From: Bacteroidales bacterium
GTDB lineage: Bacteria > Bacteroidota > Bacteroidia > Bacteroidales > UBA932
Reading direction: 5' to 3'
Assembly (NCBI GenBank): GCA_017630215.1
Contig: JAGBVR010000001.1
Coordinates: 124,001 to 188,000 of the forward strand
DNA: 64,000 nucleotides
Positions 1 to 11,280 of the stretch are shown here, piece after piece. Position 1 is the stretch's first letter. Every line of letters begins with the position of its first letter. Made by a program: the position numbers and the translations under genes. The notes under the pieces are model-generated. The model was not told the DNA's origin. It made no database searches and saw only the letters and a program-made list of their open reading frames with translations.

Positions 1-1
1 G

Positions 2-1153
2 AACTGGACCTATCTGGGCACTCCTGTCTCGACAGCAACATTCGATTGGGCTTTCCAAGGTGACCGGGCCTGGGCATCGCAGGCGGTGGAAAGGAACGGA
101 AAATGGTATTGGTATGTATGTCTTACGGAAGCGGCGACCAATGCCGATGCACTTGCAGTAGCGGTTGCCGATCATCCTCAGGGTCCGTATAAGGATGCTA
201 TTGGTGGTCCGCTTGCTACCGGGTGGTCATTCATTGATCCGACGGTGTTCATTGACAAGGATAACAGTGCATATCTTTTCTGGGGCAACAAGGGCTGCTG
301 GTATGGAAAGCTAGGAAATGATATGGTCTCTTTTGAGAACGGTTATAAGGAAGTTCCGGGTTTCCATGATCCGGCGTGCTTCGGCCCCGAATCAATGAAG
401 ATGAACTGGGCCAAGGGACGCGAGGAAATGATGGTGGGATATGAAGAAGGACCTTGGGTGTCGAGAAGAGGCGATATTTATTATATGACTTACCCGGCGG
501 GAGGTGTTCCCGAACATATGGCCTATTCGACAGCTCCTTCAATTGACGGCCCGTGGACATACAGAGGCCGTATAATGGATGAGGCGGAAAATGCCTTTAC
601 TATCCACGGCGGTGAGGTGGAGTTCAAGGGAAGGAACTATATGTTCTATCACAACGGAGCCCTTCCCAATGGTGGCGGTTTCCATCGTTCTGCCTGTGTC
701 GAGGAATTTACTTATAACGAGGATGGCACCATCCCGTTTATCCCTTTCACAAAACATGGACCCCGCCCTGTCGGTGCAGTCAATCCGTACAATAGGGTAG
801 AGGCGGAGACCATGGCCTGGTCTTGGGGTGTAAAGACTGACAGACTTGCGGGCTTCAAGCATTATGTCACACAGATCCATAATGGTGACTGGATAAAGAT
901 ACGCGAGGTCGATTTCGGACAGGACAGTCCTGGTGAGATTGAACTTGAAATCTTGAATTTTCGCACTCCCGGGGTTGTGGAATTTTATGTTGATGCATTG
1001 GGAGGAAATCCTTTTGCCTCCTTCGATATCCGGGATTCCGGAGCTATGGAAACATCCATTGCACGCCCGGTGACAGGCCTGCATGATGTATATGTCCTTT
1101 TCCGCGGTGGTGATGATCAGCTTTTCGATTTCGACTGGTGGCAGGTGAAATAA
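2..1153 (+). CDS. GH43 family glycoside hydrolase with C-terminal CBM6 (5' end outside window)
   Basis: The open frame runs from the window edge, so the N-terminus is missing; the GTG at 86 is an internal codon. The protein shows GH43 five-bladed propeller signatures: a DPTVFID stretch supplying the pKa-modulating Asp and a CFGPES stretch carrying the likely general-acid Glu. The catalytic-base Asp is expected upstream, outside the window. The last ~120 residues, starting at NRVEAETMA and ending FDFDWWQVK, look like a CBM6 carbohydrate-binding module. Family members are arabinofuranosidases or xylosidases that trim xylan side chains or oligosaccharides. The GH10-esterase gene 148 bp downstream on the same strand supports a xylan role. 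The exact substrate cannot be read from sequence. Confidence 0.9.
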   Translation, partial: NWTYLGTPVSTATFDWAFQGDRAWASQAVERNGKWYWYVCLTEAATNADALAVAVADHPQGPYKDAIGGPLATGWSFIDPTVFIDKDNSAYLFWGNKGCWYGKLGNDMVSFENGYKEVPGFHDPACFGPESMKMNWAKGREEMMVGYEEGPWVSRRGDIYYMTYPAGGVPEHMAYSTAPSIDGPWTYRGRIMDEAENAFTIHGGEVEFKGRNYMFYHNGALPNGGGFHRSACVEEFTYNEDGTIPFIPFTKHGPRPVGAVNPYNRVEAETMAWSWGVKTDRLAGFKHYVTQIHNGDWIKIREVDFGQDSPGEIELEILNFRTPGVVEFYVDALGGNPFASFDIRDSGAMETSIARPVTGLHDVYVLFRGGDDQLFDFDWWQVK

Positions 1154-1249
1154 GCCTGACTTTGTCAAATTCGTTCCAATTCGTTTAAAATTTCGTCCAC
1201 ACTGTCTTGCAGCAGTCCATCCAGTATCGGACTTATCCGAACAAGCATT

Positions 1250-3467
<2,218 letters not shown>

Positions 3468-3487
3468 TCATCTGTCAGAATGATAAA

Positions 3488-3521
3488 AGAGGGACGACCA
3501 AATTGTTTGGTTGTCCCTTTT
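3488..3521. terminator. Bidirectional rho-independent terminator
   Basis: A 12-bp stem (3491-3502 with 3506-3517, one G-T pair) closes a 3-nt loop. It is followed by TTTT on the plus strand and by CTTTT on the minus strand. It lies between the convergent xylanase-esterase gene and the minus-strand acetyltransferase gene, so it probably ends transcripts from both sides. Confidence 0.9.
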
Positions 3522-3522
3522 C

Positions 3523-3996
3523 TTACTTCTGATAGGCCTCGCGCGGATCTCCACTCTCAAGATAAATTGTACCGCAATGTGTGAAACCATAGCGGTTCAG
3601 GATATGATGCATTATGACATTGTCCTTATGAGTGTCGATTCTGATGCATTCAGTCTGGGTGAATGCCCAGTCGAAGAGGGTTTCAGCGGCTTTGTGACCG
3701 GGCTCGATGGCTGCTATGCGGTGGATGACGTGATATGGAACGTCATTGAGCCATTTCCCTTCAATATTGGCGTAAGTCGGATCGGGCCCGGGAATGAATG
3801 CCATAGTGGCAATGATGCGGTCCTCTTTGCATAGTACGATGCAATTATCTGCATCAATATCACTTCTGACAATGTTTTCCGACGGATAGTTGTCGTTCCA
3901 TTGATGCATGTTGCCGCTTGAGCGCATGATTCCCTTTGCCTTTTGGAATATCTCCATCAGAAAAGGAAGGTCTTTGTATGTGGCTTTTCTTATCAT
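3523..3996 (-). CDS. GNAT family N-acetyltransferase
   Basis: 157 residues from MIRKATYKDLP, a typical GNAT start. A longer frame begins at 4095, but its first 33 codons overlap the upstream gene out of frame and are not GNAT-like. The chosen ATG overlaps the upstream TGA as ATGA, which implies translational coupling. A beta strand (DNCIVLCKEDRIIATMAF) is followed by the acetyl-CoA-binding region around EPGHKAAETLFDWAF. The acceptor substrate is unknown. It is the last gene of an operon with a Gfo/Idh/MocA oxidoreductase and a PTS_EIIC_2-type membrane protein. Confidence 0.85.
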   Translation of the reverse strand: MIRKATYKDLPFLMEIFQKAKGIMRSSGNMHQWNDNYPSENIVRSDIDADNCIVLCKEDRIIATMAFIPGPDPTYANIEGKWLNDVPYHVIHRIAAIEPGHKAAETLFDWAFTQTECIRIDTHKDNVIMHHILNRYGFTHCGTIYLESGDPREAYQK

Positions 3997-4994
3997 TGGT
4001 TCAGCTTCATGTCGCCGGGCTTTATCCAGCCAAGTCGGGTCATTATTGTGTTGATTGCCAGGCTGATGATTCCCGGTGCGATGAAATATAGACATATAAT
4101 CTTTACTATCAGCATGCCGGTGGAATGAGTCGTCTGGGACATTGCAGCATATGTGGCTAGAGGACCGACGAGTCCCGATGTACCCATTCCAGCGCCCAGG
4201 GAATTATTGGTCATTTCCAGCCAGACGGTGGAGACGGGACCGAGAATAGCAGAGGTCAGAGTCGGAGCCAGCCAAATGACCGGCTTGCGCATGATGTTTC
4301 CGATCTGAAGCATTGATGTGCCGATTCCTTGTGAAAGCAGCCCTCCGATACCATTGTCTTTATAACTGATCACTGCAAATCCTATCATCTGTGCACAGCA
4401 TCCTGCAGTTGCCGCCCCTGCAGCGAGTCCGTCGATTCCAAGCATTACGCAGATGGCTACCGAACTGATCGGCAGAGTAAGAGCGCAGCCGACCAATACA
4501 GAAACGGTTATTCCCATCAGGAAGGGACTGAGCTGAGTGGCATTGTTGATCACTGATCCAAGGTACTGCATGAAGTCATTTATAGGGGAACAGCAATATC
4601 TGGCAAAAAGTCCACCGCAGATTATTGTAACCATCGGGGTCAAAATGATGTCTACGGGAGTTTTCTTTGAAATCAGCATTCCTATTTCGGATCCTATTAT
4701 GACGCTCAGATATGCTCCTACGGGGCCTCCGAACTGGTAACCCAGCGCTCCTGTGATTGCAGAAGAAATCGTAACCAGAGGTGCACATGACAATCCTGAA
4801 GCCATGGCCAGACCAATGCATGCTCCTGTCAATGGTGAAGTGCTTGATAATGCTTCAGCTATGAAATCCAGAAAACCCAGTCCCGGAATCCTGGCGATCT
4901 GGCTTATTATCAGTCCTAGAATGAGGGAACAGAACAAGCCCATTGCCATATGGCTCATCGCATCGACAATGTATTTCCTGAATATTTTTTTCAT
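3993..4994 (-). CDS. PTS_EIIC_2-type multispanning membrane protein
   Basis: 333 residues, almost entirely hydrophobic with about nine or ten predicted spans and Gly-rich loops such as GAGMGTSGLVGPLATYA. This matches the family annotated as PTS transporter subunit IIC (PF13303). No IIA or IIB component lies nearby, so phosphotransferase transport is doubtful and the substrate is unknown. Its start overlaps the stop of the upstream oxidoreductase by 4 nt, and its own stop overlaps the acetyltransferase start by 4 nt. The three genes are therefore one coupled operon. Confidence 0.75.
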   Translation of the reverse strand: MKKIFRKYIVDAMSHMAMGLFCSLILGLIISQIARIPGLGFLDFIAEALSSTSPLTGACIGLAMASGLSCAPLVTISSAITGALGYQFGGPVGAYLSVIIGSEIGMLISKKTPVDIILTPMVTIICGGLFARYCCSPINDFMQYLGSVINNATQLSPFLMGITVSVLVGCALTLPISSVAICVMLGIDGLAAGAATAGCCAQMIGFAVISYKDNGIGGLLSQGIGTSMLQIGNIMRKPVIWLAPTLTSAILGPVSTVWLEMTNNSLGAGMGTSGLVGPLATYAAMSQTTHSTGMLIVKIICLYFIAPGIISLAINTIMTRLGWIKPGDMKLNQ

Positions 4995-5965
4995 TTATCC
5001 ATCGGATATACGATTCCCCATTCTTTTCTAAGGGAATCCATTTGTTTCATAATGTCAATTGTTTCTCTGTGAGGCATCATCGGTGATTCCGTCAGACCCG
5101 CTTCAATGCATCGCTTGCATTCAATCACCTGATACTCATAGCCGTTTATCATTTCTTCCGGTCTGGTGATTCTTTCCACCAACTCGTAATTCCTCCATAC
5201 CTCTATGCACTCGGGACAATTGATGTTGTCTATGCGGATATATCCTTCAGTACCGCTGATTATACCCTGACGGTCATTCAAGCAAAGAGCACCTGACTGA
5301 AGATTTGCCATTTTCCCATCTGCGTAACTGAGGGAGATGCATTCGTGCATGTCCATTCCGGTCGGGCCGAGGTGACAGTTGCTGACAGTTCTAGTGATGT
5401 CTGTGCCGAAATACATTCTGGCGAAGTTCAATGCATAGACTCCCAGATCCAGCAGAGCACCTCCGCATAGGTCTGCTCTTACGATCCTTTCCTTATGCTC
5501 CATCATGTAGCAAAGTGTGGCTGTTAAGATGCGGGGTTCGCCGATGATTCCGCTCTCCATTATCTCTTTTACCTTATGAGATAAGGGCATGTATCTGGTC
5601 CAGATCGCCTCGGTAATGAATAGCCCCTTGCTTCTGGCGGTGTTGATTAGCTCTTCTGCCTGACTGGCATTTGCGGTGAATGCCTTTTCCACCAATACTG
5701 GTTTCCCGTGTTCGAGTGCCATCATCGCATGTTCGAAGTGGTGTGAATGCGGAGTGGCGATATATACTAAGTCAATATCGGGGTCCACAACCATTTCTTC
5801 ATAACTTCCGTAAGCTTTAGGAATATTGTGCATTAGAGCGAATTCCTTTGCCTTTTCGATTGATCTTGAGGCGATCGCGTGAGTCTCGATATCGTGTAGG
5901 GGAGCAAGGGCCTGGACCATCTTTTCGGCTATCCATCCAGCACCTATTATACCTGTTCTGAACAT
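4991..5965 (-). CDS. Gfo/Idh/MocA family NAD(P)-dependent oxidoreductase
   Basis: 324 residues with an N-terminal Rossmann motif (GAGWIAEKM), the conserved EKAFTANASQAEEL segment carrying the Lys of the family's EKP-like motif, and the C-terminal dimerisation/substrate domain with HECISLSYADGK. Relatives oxidise sugars, inositols or dihydrodiols. The EKA variant and the overall shape resemble the dihydrodiol or xylose dehydrogenase-like branch, but substrate is an inference. It is the first gene of a three-gene operon and overlaps the next gene by ATGA. Confidence 0.9.
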   Translation of the reverse strand: MFRTGIIGAGWIAEKMVQALAPLHDIETHAIASRSIEKAKEFALMHNIPKAYGSYEEMVVDPDIDLVYIATPHSHHFEHAMMALEHGKPVLVEKAFTANASQAEELINTARSKGLFITEAIWTRYMPLSHKVKEIMESGIIGEPRILTATLCYMMEHKERIVRADLCGGALLDLGVYALNFARMYFGTDITRTVSNCHLGPTGMDMHECISLSYADGKMANLQSGALCLNDRQGIISGTEGYIRIDNINCPECIEVWRNYELVERITRPEEMINGYEYQVIECKRCIEAGLTESPMMPHRETIDIMKQMDSLRKEWGIVYPMDK

Positions 5966-6052
5966 TTTACTGTGATTCTGAATTTTAACAACTGTTATTA
6001 TGCGGAACTTGGCTTCATTGTCATTATGAGGAGCTAAGCCACATAAAAATCT

Positions 6053-6835
6053 TTATAGCCAATACGGCTGAGGAAAGTGCATGCCATAAACCTTCAGACC
6101 TTCTCTCTCAGCTGTCTCCATTAAAGCTTTACGTGTCTGGACAGCTTTCTCCTTATCCATATCGAAACGTGCGCAATACTGCGGATAGTCGACTTGAAGA
6201 GCAGTTCCATGCATGATATCACCGGCAATCAGATTCTCTCCCACCTGATAAGCAGTATGTCCCGGAGTATGTCCGTATGCCTCGACTGCCTTTATGCCGC
6301 AAGGCAGAGTTTCGTCAGGTATGAATGTGTGTAGCCTGTCTTTATAAAGTTCGATTGTCTTTCTGAGAGATATTGTCTGTTCTTCCGGCATTGACATCCA
6401 TGCATCCAGTTCGACGATGTTGATATGCAATTGCGCATTAGGAAAGGCGGCCTTCTGACCTGACGTCAGACCTCCGATGTGGTCACCATGCAGATGAGTG
6501 ATGAATATGTGGTCTATATCTTCCGGTTTCACTTGCAGCGAACTTAGTGTCGGAAGAAGCTGTGAATCCGCAGCTCCGTTTGCTGCATCGAAGAGGATTT
6601 CCTTATTCTCGGTCTTTACGAGAAATGCACATACGGAAGCCGGAATGCCTTCTTCCAGACCGAGTTCTGAAATCAGGCTGTCAGGTGCTTCAGCGAAAAG
6701 TGCTCTAGGCATCAATCGTGGTTTTACATTGTCCTGAATCGGGTGGATTTCTATTTCAGAGACTGTGTTTCGGCACGCGTTGTTGAAAGTCAATGCGGCA
6801 GCAAGCATCAAGATGGCTTTATTTTTCATAGTCAT
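6053..6835 (-). CDS. Exported MBL-fold metallo-hydrolase
   Basis: 260 residues. The N-terminal hydrophobic stretch ends in NNAC, a weak lipobox, so it may be a lipoprotein or a periplasmic enzyme. The zinc-binding HxHxDH motif is HLHGDH at residues 114-119. Later ligands are His in HTPGHTAY and Asp in GDIMHG. It resembles N-acyl-homoserine-lactonase-like or general MBL hydrolases; the substrate cannot be assigned. Translation may begin at Met1 or Met3. It is monocistronic between an oxidoreductase operon and an MsrA fusion. Confidence 0.85.
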   Translation of the reverse strand: MTMKNKAILMLAAALTFNNACRNTVSEIEIHPIQDNVKPRLMPRALFAEAPDSLISELGLEEGIPASVCAFLVKTENKEILFDAANGAADSQLLPTLSSLQVKPEDIDHIFITHLHGDHIGGLTSGQKAAFPNAQLHINIVELDAWMSMPEEQTISLRKTIELYKDRLHTFIPDETLPCGIKAVEAYGHTPGHTAYQVGENLIAGDIMHGTALQVDYPQYCARFDMDKEKAVQTRKALMETAEREGLKVYGMHFPQPYWL

Positions 6836-6927
6836 GCTAGTTGTTGTAATTGTCTTTAAATCAAGGTTCTATCTTGAATTACCTACGGGGCAAATGGAGT
6901 AGGTAGTTCAGCGTATTGTCTTAAGTG

Positions 6928-8106
6928 TCATCGCTTTAGGAAATCCTTCCTCTGCTCGGGGCTGAATCTCTCTATAGCATATCTCAGCATAGTGCGAGGC
7001 ATAACGTTTTTATGTTCTTCCAGGAATCTGCATAGCAGCCCATTGTCTCTCTTTCCGACTTCCCGCAGCATCCACCCAACTGCCTTCTGCATGAGGTCGT
7101 ACCTTGTTGTCAATAATTTCCCGGCCAATTTCATCGTATCTTCAAACTGTCCTTTCCTGATAAGGGCCAATGTCGATACGATTGCGATCCTCTGCTCCCA
7201 TAAGACAGGAGAGTCAGCCAATTCATAGAGTATCTTGCGTTCTTCTATATTTGCCAGATAATCTCCAAGAATATAAGGAGCGGAAAGATCCACCAGATCC
7301 CAATTGTTCACCCATTTTGTATGGTTCAGATAAAATCTGACGATTCTCTCCGGATCCTTCCGGTATTTTTCGATCAATATCAGTAAGGCGCACATCCGGC
7401 TTTCGTGCCACTCGCTTTCCAGAAGCATCTCCACAATATCCATCTGCAATCCGGCTGCAGTCTTGGCTACCTTGCGGATATCAGGGACAGACACCCCCAT
7501 AAAACGGTCGCCCTCACCATATTGACCTTTTCCAGTCTTGAAGAAGCGAGGCAGGACTACCTTCTTTTCCGCATCAGAATATACTCTCAGTTCTTTAAGC
7601 ACTTCAGTATATTGTCTGGCTGCTTTTATAGTCAGTGGTGATAGATGACAATATCCTCCCGGATTCTTTATAAGGTAATCCTGATGATAGTCTTCTGCTG
7701 GATAAAAGCATGCAAGCGGCTTTTTCTCGACAGCCAATGGACCAGGACTGATGGCTTGTATGTCTTTGAAGACCAGTTCGATATCTTTCTTGTCATCAGC
7801 GTCTGTCCAATAGATTCCTGTTCTATATCTTGTTCCGATGTCGTTTCCCTGGCGGTTTATCAGAAGAGGATCGATTGACCGGAAGAACAGTCTGCAGAGA
7901 GTCTGAAGGGAAATGACCTCAGAGTCATATGTCACCTTCACGCATTCCGCATAACCGGTCTTGTCTGTATATACATCTTCGTAGCTCGGATCAGGAACAT
8001 TGCCGTTCGCGTATCCCGGCACAGTCTCGATGACTCCATCAAACTGTCTCAAGTAATGTTCGGTCCCCCAGAAACATCCTCCTGCAAAGTAAATTGTCTT
8101 TATCAT
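6928..8106 (-). CDS. Peptide methionine-S-sulfoxide reductase fused to AlkD-like DNA glycosylase domain
   Basis: 392 residues in one uninterrupted frame. Residues 1-~160 are MsrA: catalytic Cys11 in GGCFWG, the DYHQDYL stretch and the GGYCHL end. MsrA repairs oxidised methionine. Residues ~172-392 match the HEAT-like DNA alkylation repair family, with GEGDRFMGVSVPDIR and NNWDLVD, whose Trp269 and Asp273 fit the AlkD active-site Trp and Asp. AlkD proteins excise bulky alkylated bases. A linker of ~10 residues joins the domains and no start codon context separates them. The fusion suggests one protein serving both protein and DNA damage repair. That co-function is inferred. Confidence 0.9.
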   Translation of the reverse strand: MIKTIYFAGGCFWGTEHYLRQFDGVIETVPGYANGNVPDPSYEDVYTDKTGYAECVKVTYDSEVISLQTLCRLFFRSIDPLLINRQGNDIGTRYRTGIYWTDADDKKDIELVFKDIQAISPGPLAVEKKPLACFYPAEDYHQDYLIKNPGGYCHLSPLTIKAARQYTEVLKELRVYSDAEKKVVLPRFFKTGKGQYGEGDRFMGVSVPDIRKVAKTAAGLQMDIVEMLLESEWHESRMCALLILIEKYRKDPERIVRFYLNHTKWVNNWDLVDLSAPYILGDYLANIEERKILYELADSPVLWEQRIAIVSTLALIRKGQFEDTMKLAGKLLTTRYDLMQKAVGWMLREVGKRDNGLLCRFLEEHKNVMPRTMLRYAIERFSPEQRKDFLKR

Positions 8107-8159
8107 ATCTTGACAAAGTTATCAATTATTGTCCGAATATCAATGCCAGGATATAAGTT

Positions 8160-8201
8160 TACACCTGTCATGTAGGGCCTAGTCGCGACATGACAGGTGT
8201 A
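8160..8201 (-). terminator. Long hairpin downstream of gadC
   Basis: ACACCTGTCATGT (8161-8173) pairs perfectly with 8188-8200 over 13 bp, with a 14-nt loop. It begins 24 bp after the gadC stop codon in the direction of transcription. The following minus-strand bases are only modestly T-rich, so it may act as a terminator or as a 3' RNA-stabilising hairpin. Confidence 0.65.
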
Positions 8202-8224
8202 GATATTTATATTGTTCCCTAAAT

Positions 8225-9682
8225 CTATTTCTGTTCCCAATGGAATGGAGCGAATTCTGCGTTCGGGTCACGCCATGATGGTTTTCTCATTGCATAGATT
8301 ATGAACGGAATCACTACCATCACGATACACCCGATGATGAGTACCGAGTACCATACAGCATTGCTTCCTGTGGCAATCTGTCCCGGTGGAATGAAACTGA
8401 GGATGAATGCAAGCAGTGAGCCTGCAAATCCGACTGCACCCAGAATCCACATCAATGCGTTTCCTTTACCAAGACGGAACGGGCGGGGTGCATCCTTCAT
8501 CTTGTATCGGAGTACAATGGCAGCAGCAAACATCAGCATGTACATTATCAGGTACAGGAGAATGGTAAGCTGAGAGAGTATCTGATAGAATGACTGTACG
8601 GACGGCATTACTACGAACAGCAGTGACAGGAGAGTCACGATTCCTCCCTGGACTATGAGGATGTTACGCTGAACGCCGTTGCTGTTGGTTTTCTGGAAGA
8701 ACGGAGGCAGGTAGCCGGCCTTTCCGACAGTGAATATTCCTTTAGACGGACCCGCTACCCATGTCAATACGCTGGCCAGCACTCCGAACATCAGGGCGAT
8801 TGCGATTATCGGTCCTGCCCATGAAATGTGGAAATGCCTGAAGTAATTGTCAAATCCGATAAGCAATGACTGGGTGAGATTGATGTCTTTCGCCGGAATA
8901 ATGAAACCAAGGGCAAAAGTTCCCAGTACGAAGATCGCTACAGTAGCCAATGAACCTATTATTATCGCTTTCGGATAGTTTTTAGAGGGATTGTTCACAT
9001 CCATCACATGCACACCCATCATCTCCATTCCAGCATAGAAAAGGAAGATGCTGCTGGCCAGGACCAGATTGTCGAATTTCGTCAAGTCAGGAAAAAATCC
9101 CTGTGACATATCCATGTGATTGTGTCCTCCAGAGACAATGTATATCACGCCAAGAAGGATCAGAAGTCCTGCAGGGATTATAGTTCCTATCATGCCGCCC
9201 CATTTGCTGATCTTGCCGACCCAGCCGAGACCTTTCAAAGCAATGAATGTTGCGATCCAATATATTGCAAGAACTGTTACAAGCGTGAATATCTTGTTTG
9301 AGGCCAAGGCTGCATCCGAAGCATCATTCAGTCCGATATATGCGAAAGATACGGCCCCGAAGGTCAATACGGTAGGATACCATATGGTGGACTCGATCCA
9401 TTGCAGCCATATTGCCAGGAATCCAGTGCGCGGACCAAAGGCTTCGCCGACCCAACGGAATACTCCGCCCTGCTTGTCGGAAAACATCGCGGCCATCTCT
9501 GCTGCAACCATTGCTGTAGGAATCAGAAAGACAATGGCTGCAAAGAGATAGTAGAATGCCGATGACGGACCGTATACAGCTTCGGCAGGCAGACCGCGAA
9601 GACTCACAACCGCTGTTATATTCATGATGGCCAATGTGGCTACGCTCAGTTTGAATCCTGTATTTGTTTTCTTTGTGTCCAT
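8225..9682 (-). CDS. gadC: Glutamate:GABA antiporter (GadC-type APC transporter)
   Basis: 485 residues with about 12 membrane spans and APC-superfamily features, including an N-terminal MNITAVVSLRGLPAEA stretch characteristic of GadC-like antiporters. GadC imports glutamate in exchange for GABA made by the decarboxylase, which exports protons from the cytoplasm under acid stress. It lies 60 bp downstream of gadB on the same strand, the usual acid-resistance arrangement, and a long hairpin follows the gene. Assignment rests on sequence pattern plus the gadB neighbour. Confidence 0.92.
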   Translation of the reverse strand: MDTKKTNTGFKLSVATLAIMNITAVVSLRGLPAEAVYGPSSAFYYLFAAIVFLIPTAMVAAEMAAMFSDKQGGVFRWVGEAFGPRTGFLAIWLQWIESTIWYPTVLTFGAVSFAYIGLNDASDAALASNKIFTLVTVLAIYWIATFIALKGLGWVGKISKWGGMIGTIIPAGLLILLGVIYIVSGGHNHMDMSQGFFPDLTKFDNLVLASSIFLFYAGMEMMGVHVMDVNNPSKNYPKAIIIGSLATVAIFVLGTFALGFIIPAKDINLTQSLLIGFDNYFRHFHISWAGPIIAIALMFGVLASVLTWVAGPSKGIFTVGKAGYLPPFFQKTNSNGVQRNILIVQGGIVTLLSLLFVVMPSVQSFYQILSQLTILLYLIMYMLMFAAAIVLRYKMKDAPRPFRLGKGNALMWILGAVGFAGSLLAFILSFIPPGQIATGSNAVWYSVLIIGCIVMVVIPFIIYAMRKPSWRDPNAEFAPFHWEQK

Positions 9683-9742
9683 GATATTGTTCGTTTTATG
9701 TACTGAGATTGTCCCTCACTCTTGGTAATGACGCTTTGGATT

Positions 9743-11158
9743 CTAATGGGTGAAAACCTTTCCTGTCTGCCTCTCCTTTTTCATGTAAGTCAGACGGGAT
9801 GGAGTCGGGAATTTTAACTTTTCCAGTTCACTTACAGCATTGCGGATGTCCTGAATAAGCATGTCTGCCATATCGCGGGACATTCCCTGGCGCACCACTA
9901 TTCTCATGACCACCATATCTTCGATGTTCTTCGGCATAGTATAGGCCGGTACCATCCATCCGCTCTGCATGAGTTTGTCCTGAAGATCGAAAAGTGTCCA
10001 ATTGGCCTTTTCTTCATAGTCGGGTTTCATTTTCCAGATGAAAAGAGGATTGTCTAATGTTTCGGAGTAATTTTCGAAGCAATGCATCTTTCCGATGGCC
10101 TTGTGACAATATTGGGCGATATCCATCGAGTTTGTATGAATCTCTTTGTAACCTTCCATGCCAAGGTGGATGAAGTTGTAATATTGACCCAGAATCTGTG
10201 CGGCAGGACGCGAGAAGTTAAGTCCGACCTGTGCGATGCTTGCTCCCAGGTAATTTACACTGAATGACATATCTGCAGGAAGATATTCCTTGTCTCGCCA
10301 TATTACCCAGCCAAGACCAGGATAAACCAGTCCGTATTTGTGACCGGATGTCGAGATCGAATATACCCATTTGAGTCTGAAATCCCATTTCTTTTCAGGG
10401 AAGAGGAACGGGAGGATAAAGCCTCCGGATGCCGCATCGATGTGGATCGGAATATTGTATCCGGTCCTTGTATTGTAGTCATCAAGAGCATCATTCAGTG
10501 CTTCCACATCGTCGTTCATGCCGGTCCATGTCACTCCCATTATCGGTACGATGCAGATGGTGTTTTCGTCGCACATTCCGATTGCTTCTTTGATATCCAG
10601 TGTAGGGTGCTCGAGGGTGATAGGCACAGTGCGCATCTCAATCTGCCATAGCTGACAGAATTTCTCCCACACTACCTGATATGCTGTACTCATTACCAGA
10701 TTCGGTCTGTCGTATGGCTTCCCTTCTTTTTTGCGTCTATCACGCCACCGAAGCCAGGCAGCCACTCCACCGAGCATGCATGCCTCTGAGGATCCGATTC
10801 CTACAGCTCCTGTCTTCCATGCTCCTTTTTCCGGTGTGTTCCACATGTTGGCGACCATGTTGATACAGCGTCCGCACATCACTGCCACGCGAGGATACTC
10901 CGTTTCGTCGATGAAATTTACTCCTACTGCCTCATTCATCAGACGTGTGCCGTAGTCATCCATATATGTTGTTACGAATGTCGCGAGATTCAGCCGGGGC
11001 TGAGTCTGCGGGAAGGTCTCGTCCTTGACCATCTGATATGCAGTTTCCGCAGGTGTCCTGTGTCTTGGGATGAATTCCGAAGGAGCAGGTTCCCTCATTT
11101 CTTCTGAGCCGAAAATCTCGCTCATGTCATCTCTTACAGTCTTTTTTCTTGTGTTCAT
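9743..11158 (-). CDS. gadB: Glutamate decarboxylase
   Basis: 471 residues, near the usual ~466. The PLP-binding lysine is Lys274 in TSGHKYG, and HIDAASGGF supplies the Asp that contacts the pyridine nitrogen. It converts glutamate to GABA and CO2, consuming a proton. The C-terminal tail TGKVFTH ends with His, as in Escherichia coli GadB, whose tail closes the active site at neutral pH. It is transcribed with gadC. A 41-codon ORF upstream overlaps its start codon as ATGA. Confidence 0.97.
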   Translation of the reverse strand: MNTRKKTVRDDMSEIFGSEEMREPAPSEFIPRHRTPAETAYQMVKDETFPQTQPRLNLATFVTTYMDDYGTRLMNEAVGVNFIDETEYPRVAVMCGRCINMVANMWNTPEKGAWKTGAVGIGSSEACMLGGVAAWLRWRDRRKKEGKPYDRPNLVMSTAYQVVWEKFCQLWQIEMRTVPITLEHPTLDIKEAIGMCDENTICIVPIMGVTWTGMNDDVEALNDALDDYNTRTGYNIPIHIDAASGGFILPFLFPEKKWDFRLKWVYSISTSGHKYGLVYPGLGWVIWRDKEYLPADMSFSVNYLGASIAQVGLNFSRPAAQILGQYYNFIHLGMEGYKEIHTNSMDIAQYCHKAIGKMHCFENYSETLDNPLFIWKMKPDYEEKANWTLFDLQDKLMQSGWMVPAYTMPKNIEDMVVMRIVVRQGMSRDMADMLIQDIRNAVSELEKLKFPTPSRLTYMKKERQTGKVFTH

Positions 11159-11280
11159 AATTTATAATTTTTAAAAATTGTAATATCTTGTCCGCGGCAG
11201 GTCACAAATTGTGCCATTGTGTTTTTCCCCTTGAGTATTGCCCATATATCTCCCGAAATGTCCATCCTGAACTTTTTCAT
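11155..11280 (-). CDS. Possible 41-aa leader ORF coupled to gadB
   Basis: An ATG at 11280 opens a 41-codon frame starting MKKFRMDISGDIWAIL. It ends in TTATGA, and that TGA overlaps the gadB ATG by 4 nt. The same ATGA arrangement joins several certain gene pairs in this window. The peptide is basic, contains one Cys and has no recognisable domain. It could be a regulatory leader peptide, a small protein, or a chance frame in a long 5' UTR. No homologue is known to me. Confidence 0.4.
   Translation of the reverse strand: MKKFRMDISGDIWAILKGKNTMAQFVTCRGQDITIFKNYKL

Noticed and set aside
539-1168. 209-codon minus-strand ORF
   Set aside because: Shadow of the GH43-CBM6 gene; low-complexity composition and no domain.
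3993-4994. Functional phosphotransferase (PTS) sugar import
   Set aside because: The IIC-like protein has no IIA, IIB, HPr or EI genes nearby, and the PTS_EIIC_2 family name does not imply PTS activity.
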